Shown here one piece after another: positions 29,010 to 37,079 of a DNA stretch of 49,197 nucleotides. Both the position numbers and the translations under genes were made by a program. Source of the stretch: Elusimicrobia bacterium CG_4_9_14_3_um_filter_62_55 (GTDB taxonomy: Bacteria > Elusimicrobiota > Elusimicrobia > UBA1565); assembly GCA_002790095.1 (NCBI GenBank), contig PFUL01000141.1, positions 1-49,197 on the forward strand. The letters are read 5' to 3'. The first letter of the stretch is position 1. Each line of letters begins with the position of its first letter. The notes under the pieces are model-generated. The model had not been told where the DNA came from. It saw nothing but the letters and a program-made list of their open reading frames with translations, and ran no database searches.

Positions 29010-29751
29010 CGAGGGAGGCGAGAATCTCCTCGGGGATGTCGAAGTTCGCGAAGACCTTGGAGATGTCGTCGTGATCCTCGAGCTCTTCGATCAGCTTCAA
29101 ATTTTTCTCGGCCGTCTGCTTATCGCAGGCGACGGTCGTCTTGGGCAGCATGGAAATCTCCGCGGTTTCCGTCGCGATCCCCTTCGCCTGAAGGCCGTCC
29201 TTGAGGGCGTCGAAGCTCTCCGGGGCGCCGAGAACTTCGAAGATATCGTCTTCGGTCTTCAAATCCTCGCCTCCGAGTTCAAGCAGCAGGTCCATCAGCG
29301 CGTCTTCGGTGATCGCGCCCTTCTTCACGGTGAAGTAGGCTTTCCGGTCGAAGAGAAAGGCCACGGCCCCCGGCTGTCCCATATTGCCGCCGTTGTTCTC
29401 GTAAATCTTCCGGATTTCGTTAGTCGTTCGGTTGCGGTTGTCCGTCGAGCCTTCGCAGTAGACCGCGACCCCGCCGGGCCCATAGCCCTCGAAAGTCAAT
29501 TCGACGTATTCGGCGCCGGGAAGCTCGCCGGTACCCTTCTGAACGGCGCGCTTGATGTTGTCGGCCGGCATATTCGACGCTTTCGCGTCATCGATGGCCT
29601 TGCGCAGCCGAGGGTTGCCCCCGGGGTCGCCGCCGCTGATCTTAGCGGCGAGCGTGATTTCCCGGACGATCTTCGTCCAGATCTTTCCGCGCTTGGCGTC
29701 GTTGGCGGCCTTCTTGTGCTTGATTCCGGCCCACTTGGAATGCCCGGACAT
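29002..29751 (-). CDS. yebC: YebC/PmpR family protein (TACO1-like)
   Basis: 249 residues. Opens with the invariant GHSKWAGIKHKKAANDAKRGK (normally SKWANIKHRKxxxDxKRGK) and has GGNPRLRKAIDDAKASNMPADNIKRAVQKG, YEGYGPGGVAVYVE-like and NRTTNEIRKIYENNGGNMG. YebC proteins are transcriptional regulators or translation factors that relieve ribosome stalling. GGGGAGG five bases before the ATG is a strong ribosome-binding site. It heads the long minus-strand run. Confidence 0.96.
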   Translation of the reverse strand: MSGHSKWAGIKHKKAANDAKRGKIWTKIVREITLAAKISGGDPGGNPRLRKAIDDAKASNMPADNIKRAVQKGTGELPGAEYVELTFEGYGPGGVAVYCEGSTDNRNRTTNEIRKIYENNGGNMGQPGAVAFLFDRKAYFTVKKGAITEDALMDLLLELGGEDLKTEDDIFEVLGAPESFDALKDGLQAKGIATETAEISMLPKTTVACDKQTAEKNLKLIEELEDHDDISKVFANFDIPEEILASLDA

Positions 29752-29781
29752 GGATGCCTCCCCAGCGTGATGCTTCGCCCG

Positions 29782-29790
29782 ATTGTATCA
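29782..29790 (-). promoter_or_regulatory. Extended -10 promoter upstream of yebC
   Basis: The minus strand reads TGATACAAT (TGn plus TACAAT). Transcription would begin about 24 bases before the yebC ATG, leaving room for its GGGGAGG ribosome-binding site. No convincing -35. It should drive yebC-ruvCAB-spoIID-queA-tgt and perhaps further. Confidence 0.6.
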
Positions 29791-29817
29791 AACTCCGACG
29801 ACCGAGCGTTGCCGAGA

Positions 29818-29832
29818 GGAAGCGCCGCTTCC
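29818..29832 (-). terminator. Perfect hairpin after the SirB1-like gene
   Basis: GGAAGCG and CGCTTCC flank a single base, 35 bases past the SirB1-like stop (29867). The sequence after it on the minus strand (TCTCGGC) is not a T-run, so any termination is likely weak or factor-assisted. The remaining bases of this 115-base gap hold only the yebC promoter. Confidence 0.35.
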
Positions 29833-29866
29833 CATCGCCGTTGGGCGCGGCCGAGGGGAAACGGGA

Positions 29867-30703
29867 TTAACGCCGCTCGAGTTTCTCGAGCAGTTCGCCG
29901 GCGAAGCGCGCGTTTTCAGGCTGTCGACTCCGTTCGAACGAACCGACCAGATTTCTCAGAACGCGCGTGATGATCGTCGAGGCGTCGGCGGGCGAGCGCA
30001 GGAGCCGGCGCAAAGCCTCTTCGGGTCCCCGGTGCGTCGCGATAATCTCCTCCTCCGAGAAGAAACGGCCTCCATTGAAGCAATCGACGATCAATGGACG
30101 GTCGTTCGAGTTGACCCGGGCAAGGAAATGTCCGGGGAAATTGACGCCGTAAACGCTCAGCCCGAGGCGCTCTCCGACCAGGATGTAGACGCTCGCGAGG
30201 CTGATGGGGAGTCCCCGCTTTTCATGGATCACATAAACCAAATCACTGTTCAACGGATTGTAGAATTCCTGCGCCTTCGCGCCGCGAAGCCCGACATCGC
30301 GGAAGAGAAATTCCGCCAAGGAGCGAACGTCCGGTTCCGGCACCCGCGCGGAATAATCCCTTGCCATGTCATCGAGCAGAAACCCCAACCTCCGGTCGTA
30401 GGTGAGGCGGGTCTGAAAACGAGACAGCAGCTCGTATCCCGCTTCCAGCTTTTCGGATCCCTCCGGGGACGCGACCCACTCCGGCCACGATTCGAGCACC
30501 CACGTCCGGTGATTTTCCTCCAGGAGCCACTGAAGCAGGTGCCGCTGTTCTTCAGTCGGGGGCGGAGAGAGCTTGTCGAGTTCCTCTTTCAAGGAGGGGC
30601 CGAACGCGCCAAGGGCGCGCGACAACTCCCGCCGAACGTCGGGCGCGTCATCATCGAGCAGTTGGAGCAGGTAGGGCAGCTGCGCCGGATCGGATATGTT
30701 CAC
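29867..30703 (-). CDS. SirB1/transglutaminase-like (Tgl_core2) protein with N-terminal HEAT-like segment
   Basis: 278 residues from a GTG at 30703. Residues 5-40 look like a HEAT repeat (LPYLLQLLDDDAPDVRRELS). Residues 85-230 match the SirB1/Transglut_core2 family: LAEFLFRDVGLRG, YNPLNSDLVYVIHEKRGLPISLASVYILVGERLGLSVYGVNFPGHFLARV and FNGGRFFSEEE. The Cys of true transglutaminases is not evident, as in other members. In many bacteria these proteins have unknown or PTS-related roles. The start has no spaced ribosome-binding site; a TATATT hexamer lies six bases upstream. Confidence 0.85.
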   Translation of the reverse strand: MNISDPAQLPYLLQLLDDDAPDVRRELSRALGAFGPSLKEELDKLSPPPTEEQRHLLQWLLEENHRTWVLESWPEWVASPEGSEKLEAGYELLSRFQTRLTYDRRLGFLLDDMARDYSARVPEPDVRSLAEFLFRDVGLRGAKAQEFYNPLNSDLVYVIHEKRGLPISLASVYILVGERLGLSVYGVNFPGHFLARVNSNDRPLIVDCFNGGRFFSEEEIIATHRGPEEALRRLLRSPADASTIITRVLRNLVGSFERSRQPENARFAGELLEKLERR

Positions 30704-30709
30704 GCTCCT

Positions 30710-30715
30710 AATATA
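30710..30715 (-). promoter_or_regulatory. -10-like TATATT six bases before a GTG start (leaderless)
   Basis: Minus strand TATATT followed by AGGAGC and the GTG at 30703. The AGGAG abuts the start codon too closely to act as a ribosome-binding site. The distance predicts transcription starting at the first base of the start codon. Confidence 0.6.
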
Positions 30716-30749
30716 ACCCCGTCGAGCCGCGCCCGCCAGACCTATTTGA

Positions 30750-30755
30750 TAGGAT
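30750..30755 (+). promoter_or_regulatory. Extended -10-like TGATAGGAT six bases before an ATG
   Basis: TAGGAT at 30750-30755 with TGA before it, then six bases to the ATG at 30762. The hexamer also contains AGGA at ribosome-binding distance, so this site is ambiguous between a promoter and a Shine-Dalgarno sequence. Confidence 0.5.
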
Positions 30756-30761
30756 TACGCG

Positions 30762-31661
30762 ATGAACGCAAGCGCCCCCTACCGCGCGGCGCGGGAATCG
30801 GCGGCGTGGTTCCGGACGGATCGGATCACAAGCCTCGAATTCACCGGCGCCCAACGACGGGAATTTCTTCAAGGACAGCTGACCTGCGACCTGTCGCGAA
30901 CGGGACCGGGCGACTCCGTGCGCGGGTGCCTTGTGAGCGCGAAGGGTCGTTTGATCGCGGAACTCGCCGTCTACGACCGGGGAGAGCTCCTGCTGCTTCT
31001 TTGCGACCGGGACACGGCCGACCGCGTCCGGGAAACCCTCGGCAAAACGGTGGTACTCGCCGAAACGGACATGCGTCTTCCGGCGACGCCTCGCGGGACC
31101 TTGTTCGTGACCGGTCCGGACCGGGAGCGCATTCTCTCGCGCTTCGACGATTTGACGCGCGTGGACGTGGTCCCGACCCCTTGGGGAGCGCTCCCCGGGG
31201 TCGCGCTGCACGGCGACTCCGCCGTCATCGACGCCCTCGTGAGCGCGCTGGACGGCGTTCCCAGGCTCACCGAGGACGATTTCGAAACGCTGCGGGTGGA
31301 AAACGGCGCTCCGCGCTGGGGCCGCGACATGGACGGTGAGGCGTTCCCGCTTGAAGTGCGCCTGGAGGACGCGGTTTCTTTTTCGAAGGGCTGCTTCCTC
31401 GGTCAGGAAACCCTCTCCCATATCAAGAATCGCGGGCGTTTGAACCGCAGGCTAGTCGGATTGCGTCTCGAAGGGGCGGCGCAAGCCGGAGATCCGGTGC
31501 TCGCGGAAGGCGCGCCCATCGGAAAACTCACAAGCGTCGTCGCGTCCCCGAAACTCGATGCGACGCTGGCGCTGGCGATGGTCAAGGACGACGCCGCGGT
31601 TTTCGGCGCGGAACTCGCCGCCGGCGGCGTCCGGGCCTCGCTGGTGGAGTTGCCGCTTTGA
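30762..31661 (+). CDS. ygfZ: YgfZ/GcvT-like folate-binding protein
   Basis: 299 residues. Related to the glycine-cleavage T-protein; YgfZ helps assemble or repair iron-sulfur clusters such as that of MiaB, using tetrahydrofolate. Visible: the N-terminal DRITSLEFTGAQRREFLQGQLTCDL, GCLVSAKGRLIAEL, and the diagnostic KGCFLGQETLSHIKNRGRLNRRLVGL containing the K-G-C-x-x-G-Q-E signature. Length matches. The stop overlaps the next gene's TTG (TTGA). Confidence 0.9.
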   Translation: MNASAPYRAARESAAWFRTDRITSLEFTGAQRREFLQGQLTCDLSRTGPGDSVRGCLVSAKGRLIAELAVYDRGELLLLLCDRDTADRVRETLGKTVVLAETDMRLPATPRGTLFVTGPDRERILSRFDDLTRVDVVPTPWGALPGVALHGDSAVIDALVSALDGVPRLTEDDFETLRVENGAPRWGRDMDGEAFPLEVRLEDAVSFSKGCFLGQETLSHIKNRGRLNRRLVGLRLEGAAQAGDPVLAEGAPIGKLTSVVASPKLDATLALAMVKDDAAVFGAELAAGGVRASLVELPL

Positions 31662-32443
31662 AGCGCGTCCTCATCACCGGCGCGACCTCCGGGCTCGGCC
31701 GCGAGACGGCGATTCAATTGGCCCGTCGCGGCTGGAAGATCGCCGTCACCGGACGCCGCGCCGAGAACCTCGCGGAGGTCGCCGCCGCCGTTCGCAAGGC
31801 GGGGGGAGAGGCCCTCCCCCTGGTGGGCAGCGTCTCCGATCCCGAAGAGGTTCGGCGGCACTACGACGCGATCAAAGCGGCGTGGGACGGACTCGACTGG
31901 GCCATCCTCAACGCCGGCGTCGGGGATTCGGAAAACGCGCGATCCTTTTCGGCCGCAAATCTTCGGTGGACCTACGAGGCCAACGTCTTCGGCGCGGCGC
32001 ATTGGCTGGAAGCCGTGCTTCCGGACATGATCGCCGCAGGAAGCGGGACGGTGGCCGGGGTAGGGAGTCTCGCGGGCATTCGGGGCCTCCCGGCGTCCGG
32101 AGCCTACAGCTCCAGCAAGGCCGCTCTGCATGCGCTGCTGGAATCCGTTCGCGTGGACCTCAAAGGCACCGGCGTACGCGTGGTGATCGTCGCGCCGGGA
32201 TTCGTTAAATCCGAACTCACCTCGCGCAACGAGACGAAAATGCCCTTCCTGCTGGAAACCTCAGACGGCGTGGCCCGGATGCTCGCGGGAATCGAGGCGG
32301 GAAAGAGCTTCGTCCACTTTCCTTGGCAGCTCTCGCTTGTGGTACTCTATGTTCTGCGCTTCCTGCCGAATCGGCTTTACGACGCCATGACGGCTCTGTT
32401 CCCAAAGCGCAAAAAAAAGCCGGATCCCAATCGGCGCCCATAG
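31658..32443 (+). CDS. Short-chain dehydrogenase/reductase
   Basis: 261 residues from a TTG at 31658 (TTGA overlap). Classical SDR: cofactor loop TGATSGLG at 8-15, the Arg-rich TGRRAENL favouring NADP(H), NAGVG, catalytic Ser in GVGSLAG, and Tyr and Lys in GAYSSSKAAL. A C-terminal hydrophobic stretch (PWQLSLVVLYVLRFLPNRLY) followed by KRKKK suggests membrane association, as in DltE/retinol-type SDRs. Substrate unknown. The stop codon lies inside the following tRNA gene. Confidence 0.9.
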   Translation: MKRVLITGATSGLGRETAIQLARRGWKIAVTGRRAENLAEVAAAVRKAGGEALPLVGSVSDPEEVRRHYDAIKAAWDGLDWAILNAGVGDSENARSFSAANLRWTYEANVFGAAHWLEAVLPDMIAAGSGTVAGVGSLAGIRGLPASGAYSSSKAALHALLESVRVDLKGTGVRVVIVAPGFVKSELTSRNETKMPFLLETSDGVARMLAGIEAGKSFVHFPWQLSLVVLYVLRFLPNRLYDAMTALFPKRKKKPDPNRRP

Positions 32444-32505
32444 CTCAATGGATAGAGTCCCGGTCTTCGGAACCGGTTGTCCAGGTTCGAATCCTGGTGG
32501 GCGCA
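32434..32505 (+). tRNA. trnR-UCG: tRNA-Arg (anticodon TCG)
   Basis: 72 bases folding as a cloverleaf: acceptor GCGCCCA (32434-32440) with TGGGCGC (32498-32504), D-stem GCTC/GAGT, anticodon stem CCGGT/ACCGG around the seven-base loop CTTCGGA with anticodon TCG at 32467-32469, T-stem CCAGG/CCTGG with loop TTCGAAT, discriminator A32505. CCA is not encoded (CCC follows). Decodes CGA and possibly other CGN codons. Its first ten bases overlap the end of the SDR reading frame. Confidence 0.96.
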
Positions 32506-32604
32506 CCCCTACGCAGACCCCTACGCAGACCGTTTCTCCGTGTGGAACAATTTACACCAAACGGAGTTTCTTCCCCGGCGGAGACTGAGGCAGACCGTTT
32601 CTCC
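32506..32604. repeat. Tandem and direct repeats just after the tRNA gene
   Basis: CCCCTACGCAGA occurs twice in tandem (32506-32517, 32518-32529) from the base after the tRNA. GCAGACCGTTTCTCC occurs at 32525-32539 and again at 32590-32604. Between them CTCCGTGT (32536-32543) can pair with ACAC (32554-32557) and ACGGAG (32561-32566). The 165-base stretch 32506-32670 has no gene that I can support. It may be tRNA 3' processing sequence, a remnant of an element that used the tRNA end, or an uncharacterised small element. Confidence 0.65.
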
Positions 32605-32624
32605 ATCATAAAAAGGTTTGGATA

Positions 32625-32653
32625 TTGCGCTAAATTAGCGTAGGCGTTATAAC
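32625..32653 (+). promoter_or_regulatory. Promoter of the HEAT-protease-PorV operon
   Basis: TTGCGC (32625-32630), a 17-base spacer and TATAAC (32648-32653). A 13-bp palindrome CGCTAA-A-TTAGCG (32628-32640) overlaps the -35 and spacer, where a repressor could bind. The start codon is 17 bases after the -10, with GAGGGG five bases before it. Confidence 0.55.
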
Positions 32654-32670
32654 CATAGCGAGGGGACCCC

Positions 32671-33852
32671 GTGCACCCGCCCATCGCCGACTCCAATTCG
32701 ACCCAAAACGCCCGCTGTCGGGCCTCCTTCCCTCATATAAGGGCAACAAACGCGAAATATATTCGTAAATGGGCGGCGCTACTCTTACTGGGTACGGCCG
32801 CGACCGCGAGTTTCGCCCTTTCGGCGGACCCGGAAACGGGAAAGCGAGCGCTTGCCGTACTTACCGAAGCGATGCGGAACAAGGATTCCGAAGTGCGTGT
32901 ATTAGCCAGCGAGCAATGGGGACCCATCGGGAACCCGGCGGCGCTGCTCCTCTTGCGCGATGCGCTGAAAGACAAAGACCCGTATGTTCGGATCGCGGCC
33001 GCCGGGAGTCTCTACACGCTCAAAGACCGGCGCGGCGTCGCGGTGCTCGAAGCGCTTGTCGCGAAGGAGCCCGCCGTTTCGGGAGACGATCCGCTGGGGC
33101 AGATGCGGGCGATCGCCGCGAACAAGGTTCGGATCGTCGCGCTTCGTCAACTGGGGCGCATCGGCCGGGAAGAGAGCGAGACGATCGCCCGACGCGCGCT
33201 TGGGGACGCGGATGGTCAGGTTCGCGATGCCGCCGCTGTGATGCTCGCGCGTTTCGGAGACGAACGGAAGCTGAACGGATTCGTCATGGCTCTCGAGGCG
33301 GAAGATCCCGAAGTTCGGGGTCAGGCGGTGCGGGCGCTAGAGGAGATCGCCACTCCCGCGACCCTTCCGTTTTTAAAGCCGCTGGCGAAGGATGCAGACG
33401 CGCGCGTCCGAGCCGGGGTCATGCAGGCGCTTGGCGCGGTCGGCGGCCACGCGGTGCGCCCTACGCTCGAGGCGGGTCTCGGCGACGAGGACGCGCTCGT
33501 CCGCGCGAAGGCGCTCGCCGCGCTGGGCCGCCTGGGCCTGCTTGAGGCCCGCACTGCGCTGGAGAAGATTCTCAACAAACCCGAAAGCCCGTACATGGAA
33601 TTGCTTGCCGTCGCGGGCCTCGCGCGCCTGGGCCTGAAGGTCGACACGCTCGTCGCGCGCCGCGCCTTGCGCCAGAGCGACGCGGATGTGCGCCTCCTCG
33701 CCGTCGAAGTGCTCGAAGCCCGCGGTGGGCCGGGAGACATGGTCGCACTGAAGACCGCTCTCAACGACCAGGCGCCGCGCGTGCGTGTGAGGGCGGCGGC
33801 GGCGCTGGTCCGTCTCCTGCAGAGCAAGGACGAAAAACCGGAAAAACGATGA
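32671..33852 (+). CDS. Exported HEAT-repeat protein
   Basis: 393 residues from a GTG at 32671 with GAGGGG as ribosome-binding site. After about 28 residues comes a signal-like segment (KWAALLLLGTAATASFALSA). The rest is a run of about nine or ten HEAT-type helical repeats such as DKDPYVRIAAAGSLYTLKDR, DADGQVRDAAAVMLARFGDE, AEDPEVRGQAVRALEEIATP, DADARVRAGVMQALGAVGGH and DEDALVRAKALAALGRLG. HEAT arrays are protein-binding scaffolds. The stop overlaps the protease start (ATGA), so it probably works with the protease or PorV-like barrel in the periplasm. Confidence 0.85.
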   Translation: MHPPIADSNSTQNARCRASFPHIRATNAKYIRKWAALLLLGTAATASFALSADPETGKRALAVLTEAMRNKDSEVRVLASEQWGPIGNPAALLLLRDALKDKDPYVRIAAAGSLYTLKDRRGVAVLEALVAKEPAVSGDDPLGQMRAIAANKVRIVALRQLGRIGREESETIARRALGDADGQVRDAAAVMLARFGDERKLNGFVMALEAEDPEVRGQAVRALEEIATPATLPFLKPLAKDADARVRAGVMQALGAVGGHAVRPTLEAGLGDEDALVRAKALAALGRLGLLEARTALEKILNKPESPYMELLAVAGLARLGLKVDTLVARRALRQSDADVRLLAVEVLEARGGPGDMVALKTALNDQAPRVRVRAAAALVRLLQSKDEKPEKR

Positions 33853-36800
33853 GACGACGACCCCGCGCATTCAACGGCCCCAAACGCTTCGCGTGGGCAT
33901 CGCTTGCCGCGCTGCTGGCGGCGGGACCGGCGTTCGCCGTGCGGGCCCCTGCGAATCAACGCGGGGACGCCGCCCGGTTCGGGGCCGACGCGACGCCGGA
34001 AACCCGTGTCGAGCGCGGCGTGAGCCGGCGCGCCATGGACGCGGTCGAGGCCTTCAATCGGCGCAACAGCGGACGGCACAATCTGCGCTTCCCCGGCGGC
34101 CTGGGACTGCAAGGTTCCCGGGCGGCGACCGTGGCGGTAAAGGATGTCGCCGAGAAATTCCTAAACGAGGGCGCCGAGGCGCTCGGATTGAACCCCGCGC
34201 AACTGCGCCTCGAACTCGGCCGGTCTGCGGGGGGGCTGCATCACCTGCGCTTTGAGCAGATCGTCGACGGCGTGCCCGTCGTCTTCTCCAACGTTCGAGT
34301 CCATTTGCGCGACGACGGAAGCATTCTCAGCGTCCGTTCGAGCTACATCCCGGGAATCGACGCCCGCCCGGTCCCCATGATCAACGAGATTTCCGCGGCC
34401 GCCCGGGTTTCGGCCGACCTCCCGGGCTCCTCCCCGCGCGGCGGCGGACTCGTCTACTTCCCCAATCCGGAGGGCGGGGGCGCGCTCCTAGCCTGGCGCT
34501 TCAAAGCGTCGGGCGGGGGAGGACGCTGGGTGTACTACGTCGATGCCAAAGACGGGCGCATCCTGTCGCGCTACAACGATCTGCGCTTCCAGGTTTGCTC
34601 CACTTCGGGCACCGTCCTGGGGAACGTCTTCGACGTCGACCCCGTAACGACTCCCGGGCCGGTGGTTCGTCCGATCCGCCATCAAAACGTTTATGTCGTC
34701 GACGCGAGTTCCGCGATCCCCACCGACGACAACGGGTTCTACTGCGACCCCGACACGATCGGAAAAATTTCCACCGCCCTTCAAGGCCCGTACGTCAACG
34801 TCGCCAATTTCAACGTTCCGAACGCGCATTACGACAACGGAGGGGGTGTTTGGACGACCTTCGCCACGCCGATTTCGTCGCCGCAGCCCTACCCGAATTC
34901 CACGATCCATTTCTCCACGATCAACGCCCCCGTCGGAGCGGTGAAGGTTCTTGCCCGCTTTTCCACCTTCGACGTCGGCAAGGTCGCCCAGACTGCGGGA
35001 GAGTACACCATCACCGACGACGACCAGGTCGCCGTTCTCGACGCGGCCGGGAACATCGTCGCCACCTATATCGGCGATAACCGGGGCTCGTTCAAGAGCG
35101 CCTCGGTTCCGGGCACCCAACTCCGACTGAGACTGCAGAGCGACCAGGACATCACGCATAACGGCTACACCGTCAACATCTCGAGCTACCTGACTCTCGC
35201 GAACAGCCCCACGGTCGCCGACAACCAAACCGCAACCTTTACTTGGACCAGCGCTCGCACGCAGGACGCAACCGGGGACGAGATCAACCTCTTCTACCAC
35301 CTCAACTTGATGCACGACTATTTTGCCCGCGGCGTCAACTCCGGAAAGGCCGCGAAGATCGACAAGCCCGTTCCAGCCATGGCCCGCGTTGGGCCGAACT
35401 TGGCCAACGCGTTCTACGATCCGGAACACGGCAACCTTACCTTCGGCGACGTCGGCAACGGGTTCGCGTTCGACGCGACGGTCGTGCGCCACGAATACGT
35501 TCATTTCGTGATCGATCAGATCTACCCCATCATCAATTTCGGACAGTTCGGCGCGATCTCCGAGGCGTTCTCCGACTACTTCTCGGCCTCGTCGTTGGGC
35601 CGCAGCGCGATCGGGAAGTTTACCGCTTCCACCTTCGGTACAGTTGGGGCGCTGCGGGAACTCGACTGTGTGACCCACGGAGGCTGTACCGTGTTTCCGA
35701 CTCAATGGACAGGTTCGGTCCATGAAGACAGCCGCATGGTCTCCCAAGCCCTCTGGGAGATCCGCACGCAGATGATCACGAATTTGGGAGCGGCCAACGG
35801 CCAGTCCTGTGCCGACGGCGTCGTGTGGCAATCGCTCTTTTTCTTCCCGGATAGTTTCGGGGATTTGCTCGACGCGATGCTCCAGGTGAGCGCTAATTCC
35901 GCGACGCTCGTTCCGGCTTGCGGTGCCAACAACTCTCAAAACGGACTGCTGCAGGCTCAGTTTTCCGCGCACGGAATCTTCAGTCCCACGGTCGACCAGG
36001 ACATTTACGAACCCAACGACGGGATCGTTTCGGCAACCGACCTCTCATCGGCGTCCGTCATTTCGGCGCGGATTTTCCCCCAGGCGGACGTGGACTACTA
36101 CACCTTCGGAGCGGGCCCCGGAGAGGTCAGGCTGACCCTCGGACTTCCCGAGAACGCGTCGCAGCCCGGGACCTATCAGGCTTACGCGATGACGCTCATC
36201 AACAGCAAATACGAGATCGTTGCGGAAGGCAAGCCGCCGCTGGATCTGAACCCGACCCTTTCCGGCTTCTGCCCCGACACGAATTGCCGGACGAGCCACT
36301 CGGAGTTCACCCTAAGCTATGCGAATCCCGACCGCGGCCAGTTCTTCGTGATGGTTCGGGCTCCCGCCGGCGACACGGGGTTCATCACCAACAACAATTC
36401 GACGGCCTTCTACTCGCTTCGGGGCGACTATAAGGCGTTCGGGCCCGTGGCCTCCGGGATCGTCTCCGCCTCGTTCGACAACGATTTGATTTCATTCACG
36501 GTCAACGTCGCGACCTACGTGCACACCCAGGCCTACTCCTTCAGCTACGCGCGCCTGCGCGATCACCGGTTGAACGTGCTGGAGGGAACGCAGACAAACG
36601 GGCCGACCCCGTTTGTCGCCTTCGTTTCGTCGCACAACGCGCTGGGGAGAATCACCGGGTCGGTTCGGCTCGCCCCCGGCTTCGACGCGCGCTACTCGGC
36701 GACCGGCACGGTTTTCCTGGAGATCTTCGCGATAAATTCCCTGGGGCGGATCCAATCGATGGGATTCTCGAACGCGATCAATCTCACGTCGAAACAGACA

Positions 36801-37079
36801 TCCGTCAAGGCCTTCAACAATGTTTTCAATCCCCTGAAGGGACAGGCGACGACGATCAAATACGAAACCCAAAGTCCCGGCACGGTCACCCTTAAACTCT
36901 TCACGCAAAGCGGGAGATTGGTTTCCACGCTGATCGATTCCTATCAGCCCGCGGGGAAGGGTTCGGTCGATTGGAGCGGCCGCAATTTCTCCGGAAGCGT
37001 CGTCGCCAGCGGGATTTACCTGCTTCAGGCTCAGGGTCCCGGACTCAACGAAACCAAGAAAATTATCGTGGTTAAATGA
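33849..37079 (+). CDS. Secreted M36/M4-type metalloprotease with FTP, CUB-like and FlgD-like C-terminal domains
   Basis: 1076 residues. Signal peptide (residues about 13-30, ending GPAFA). An FTP-type propeptide follows (LHHLRFEQIVDGVPVVFSNV). A CUB-like segment lies near 365-445. The peptidase core has NLFYHLNLMHDYF, the zinc site HEYVH at 548-552 and Glu572 in GAISEAFSDYF. A pre-peptidase-like segment (DIYEPNDG...DVDYYTFGAG) follows, and the last 85 residues form a FlgD-Ig-like domain (VFNPLKGQATTIKY, TLKLFTQSGRLV, DWSGRNFSG, SGIYLLQAQG) like type IX secretion sorting domains. ATGA overlaps join it to the HEAT gene before and the PorV-like gene after. Confidence 0.92.
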   Translation: MRRRPRAFNGPKRFAWASLAALLAAGPAFAVRAPANQRGDAARFGADATPETRVERGVSRRAMDAVEAFNRRNSGRHNLRFPGGLGLQGSRAATVAVKDVAEKFLNEGAEALGLNPAQLRLELGRSAGGLHHLRFEQIVDGVPVVFSNVRVHLRDDGSILSVRSSYIPGIDARPVPMINEISAAARVSADLPGSSPRGGGLVYFPNPEGGGALLAWRFKASGGGGRWVYYVDAKDGRILSRYNDLRFQVCSTSGTVLGNVFDVDPVTTPGPVVRPIRHQNVYVVDASSAIPTDDNGFYCDPDTIGKISTALQGPYVNVANFNVPNAHYDNGGGVWTTFATPISSPQPYPNSTIHFSTINAPVGAVKVLARFSTFDVGKVAQTAGEYTITDDDQVAVLDAAGNIVATYIGDNRGSFKSASVPGTQLRLRLQSDQDITHNGYTVNISSYLTLANSPTVADNQTATFTWTSARTQDATGDEINLFYHLNLMHDYFARGVNSGKAAKIDKPVPAMARVGPNLANAFYDPEHGNLTFGDVGNGFAFDATVVRHEYVHFVIDQIYPIINFGQFGAISEAFSDYFSASSLGRSAIGKFTASTFGTVGALRELDCVTHGGCTVFPTQWTGSVHEDSRMVSQALWEIRTQMITNLGAANGQSCADGVVWQSLFFFPDSFGDLLDAMLQVSANSATLVPACGANNSQNGLLQAQFSAHGIFSPTVDQDIYEPNDGIVSATDLSSASVISARIFPQADVDYYTFGAGPGEVRLTLGLPENASQPGTYQAYAMTLINSKYEIVAEGKPPLDLNPTLSGFCPDTNCRTSHSEFTLSYANPDRGQFFVMVRAPAGDTGFITNNNSTAFYSLRGDYKAFGPVASGIVSASFDNDLISFTVNVATYVHTQAYSFSYARLRDHRLNVLEGTQTNGPTPFVAFVSSHNALGRITGSVRLAPGFDARYSATGTVFLEIFAINSLGRIQSMGFSNAINLTSKQTSVKAFNNVFNPLKGQATTIKYETQSPGTVTLKLFTQSGRLVSTLIDSYQPAGKGSVDWSGRNFSGSVVASGIYLLQAQGPGLNETKKIIVVK

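Noticed and set aside
28768-29970. A 400-codon plus-strand frame across ruvC, yebC and the SirB1-like gene
   Set aside because: It is antisense to two certain genes and shows no recognisable domain.
32261-32696. Small minus-strand frames through the tRNA giving FEPGQPVPKTGTLSIE- and RIRTWTTGSEDRDSI-like peptides
   Set aside because: These are well-known false proteins produced by translating tRNA genes.
34488-35972. A 494-codon frame antisense to the M36 protease
   Set aside because: The sense strand encodes clear zinc-protease motifs. The antisense product has no family features and arises from GC-rich codon bias.
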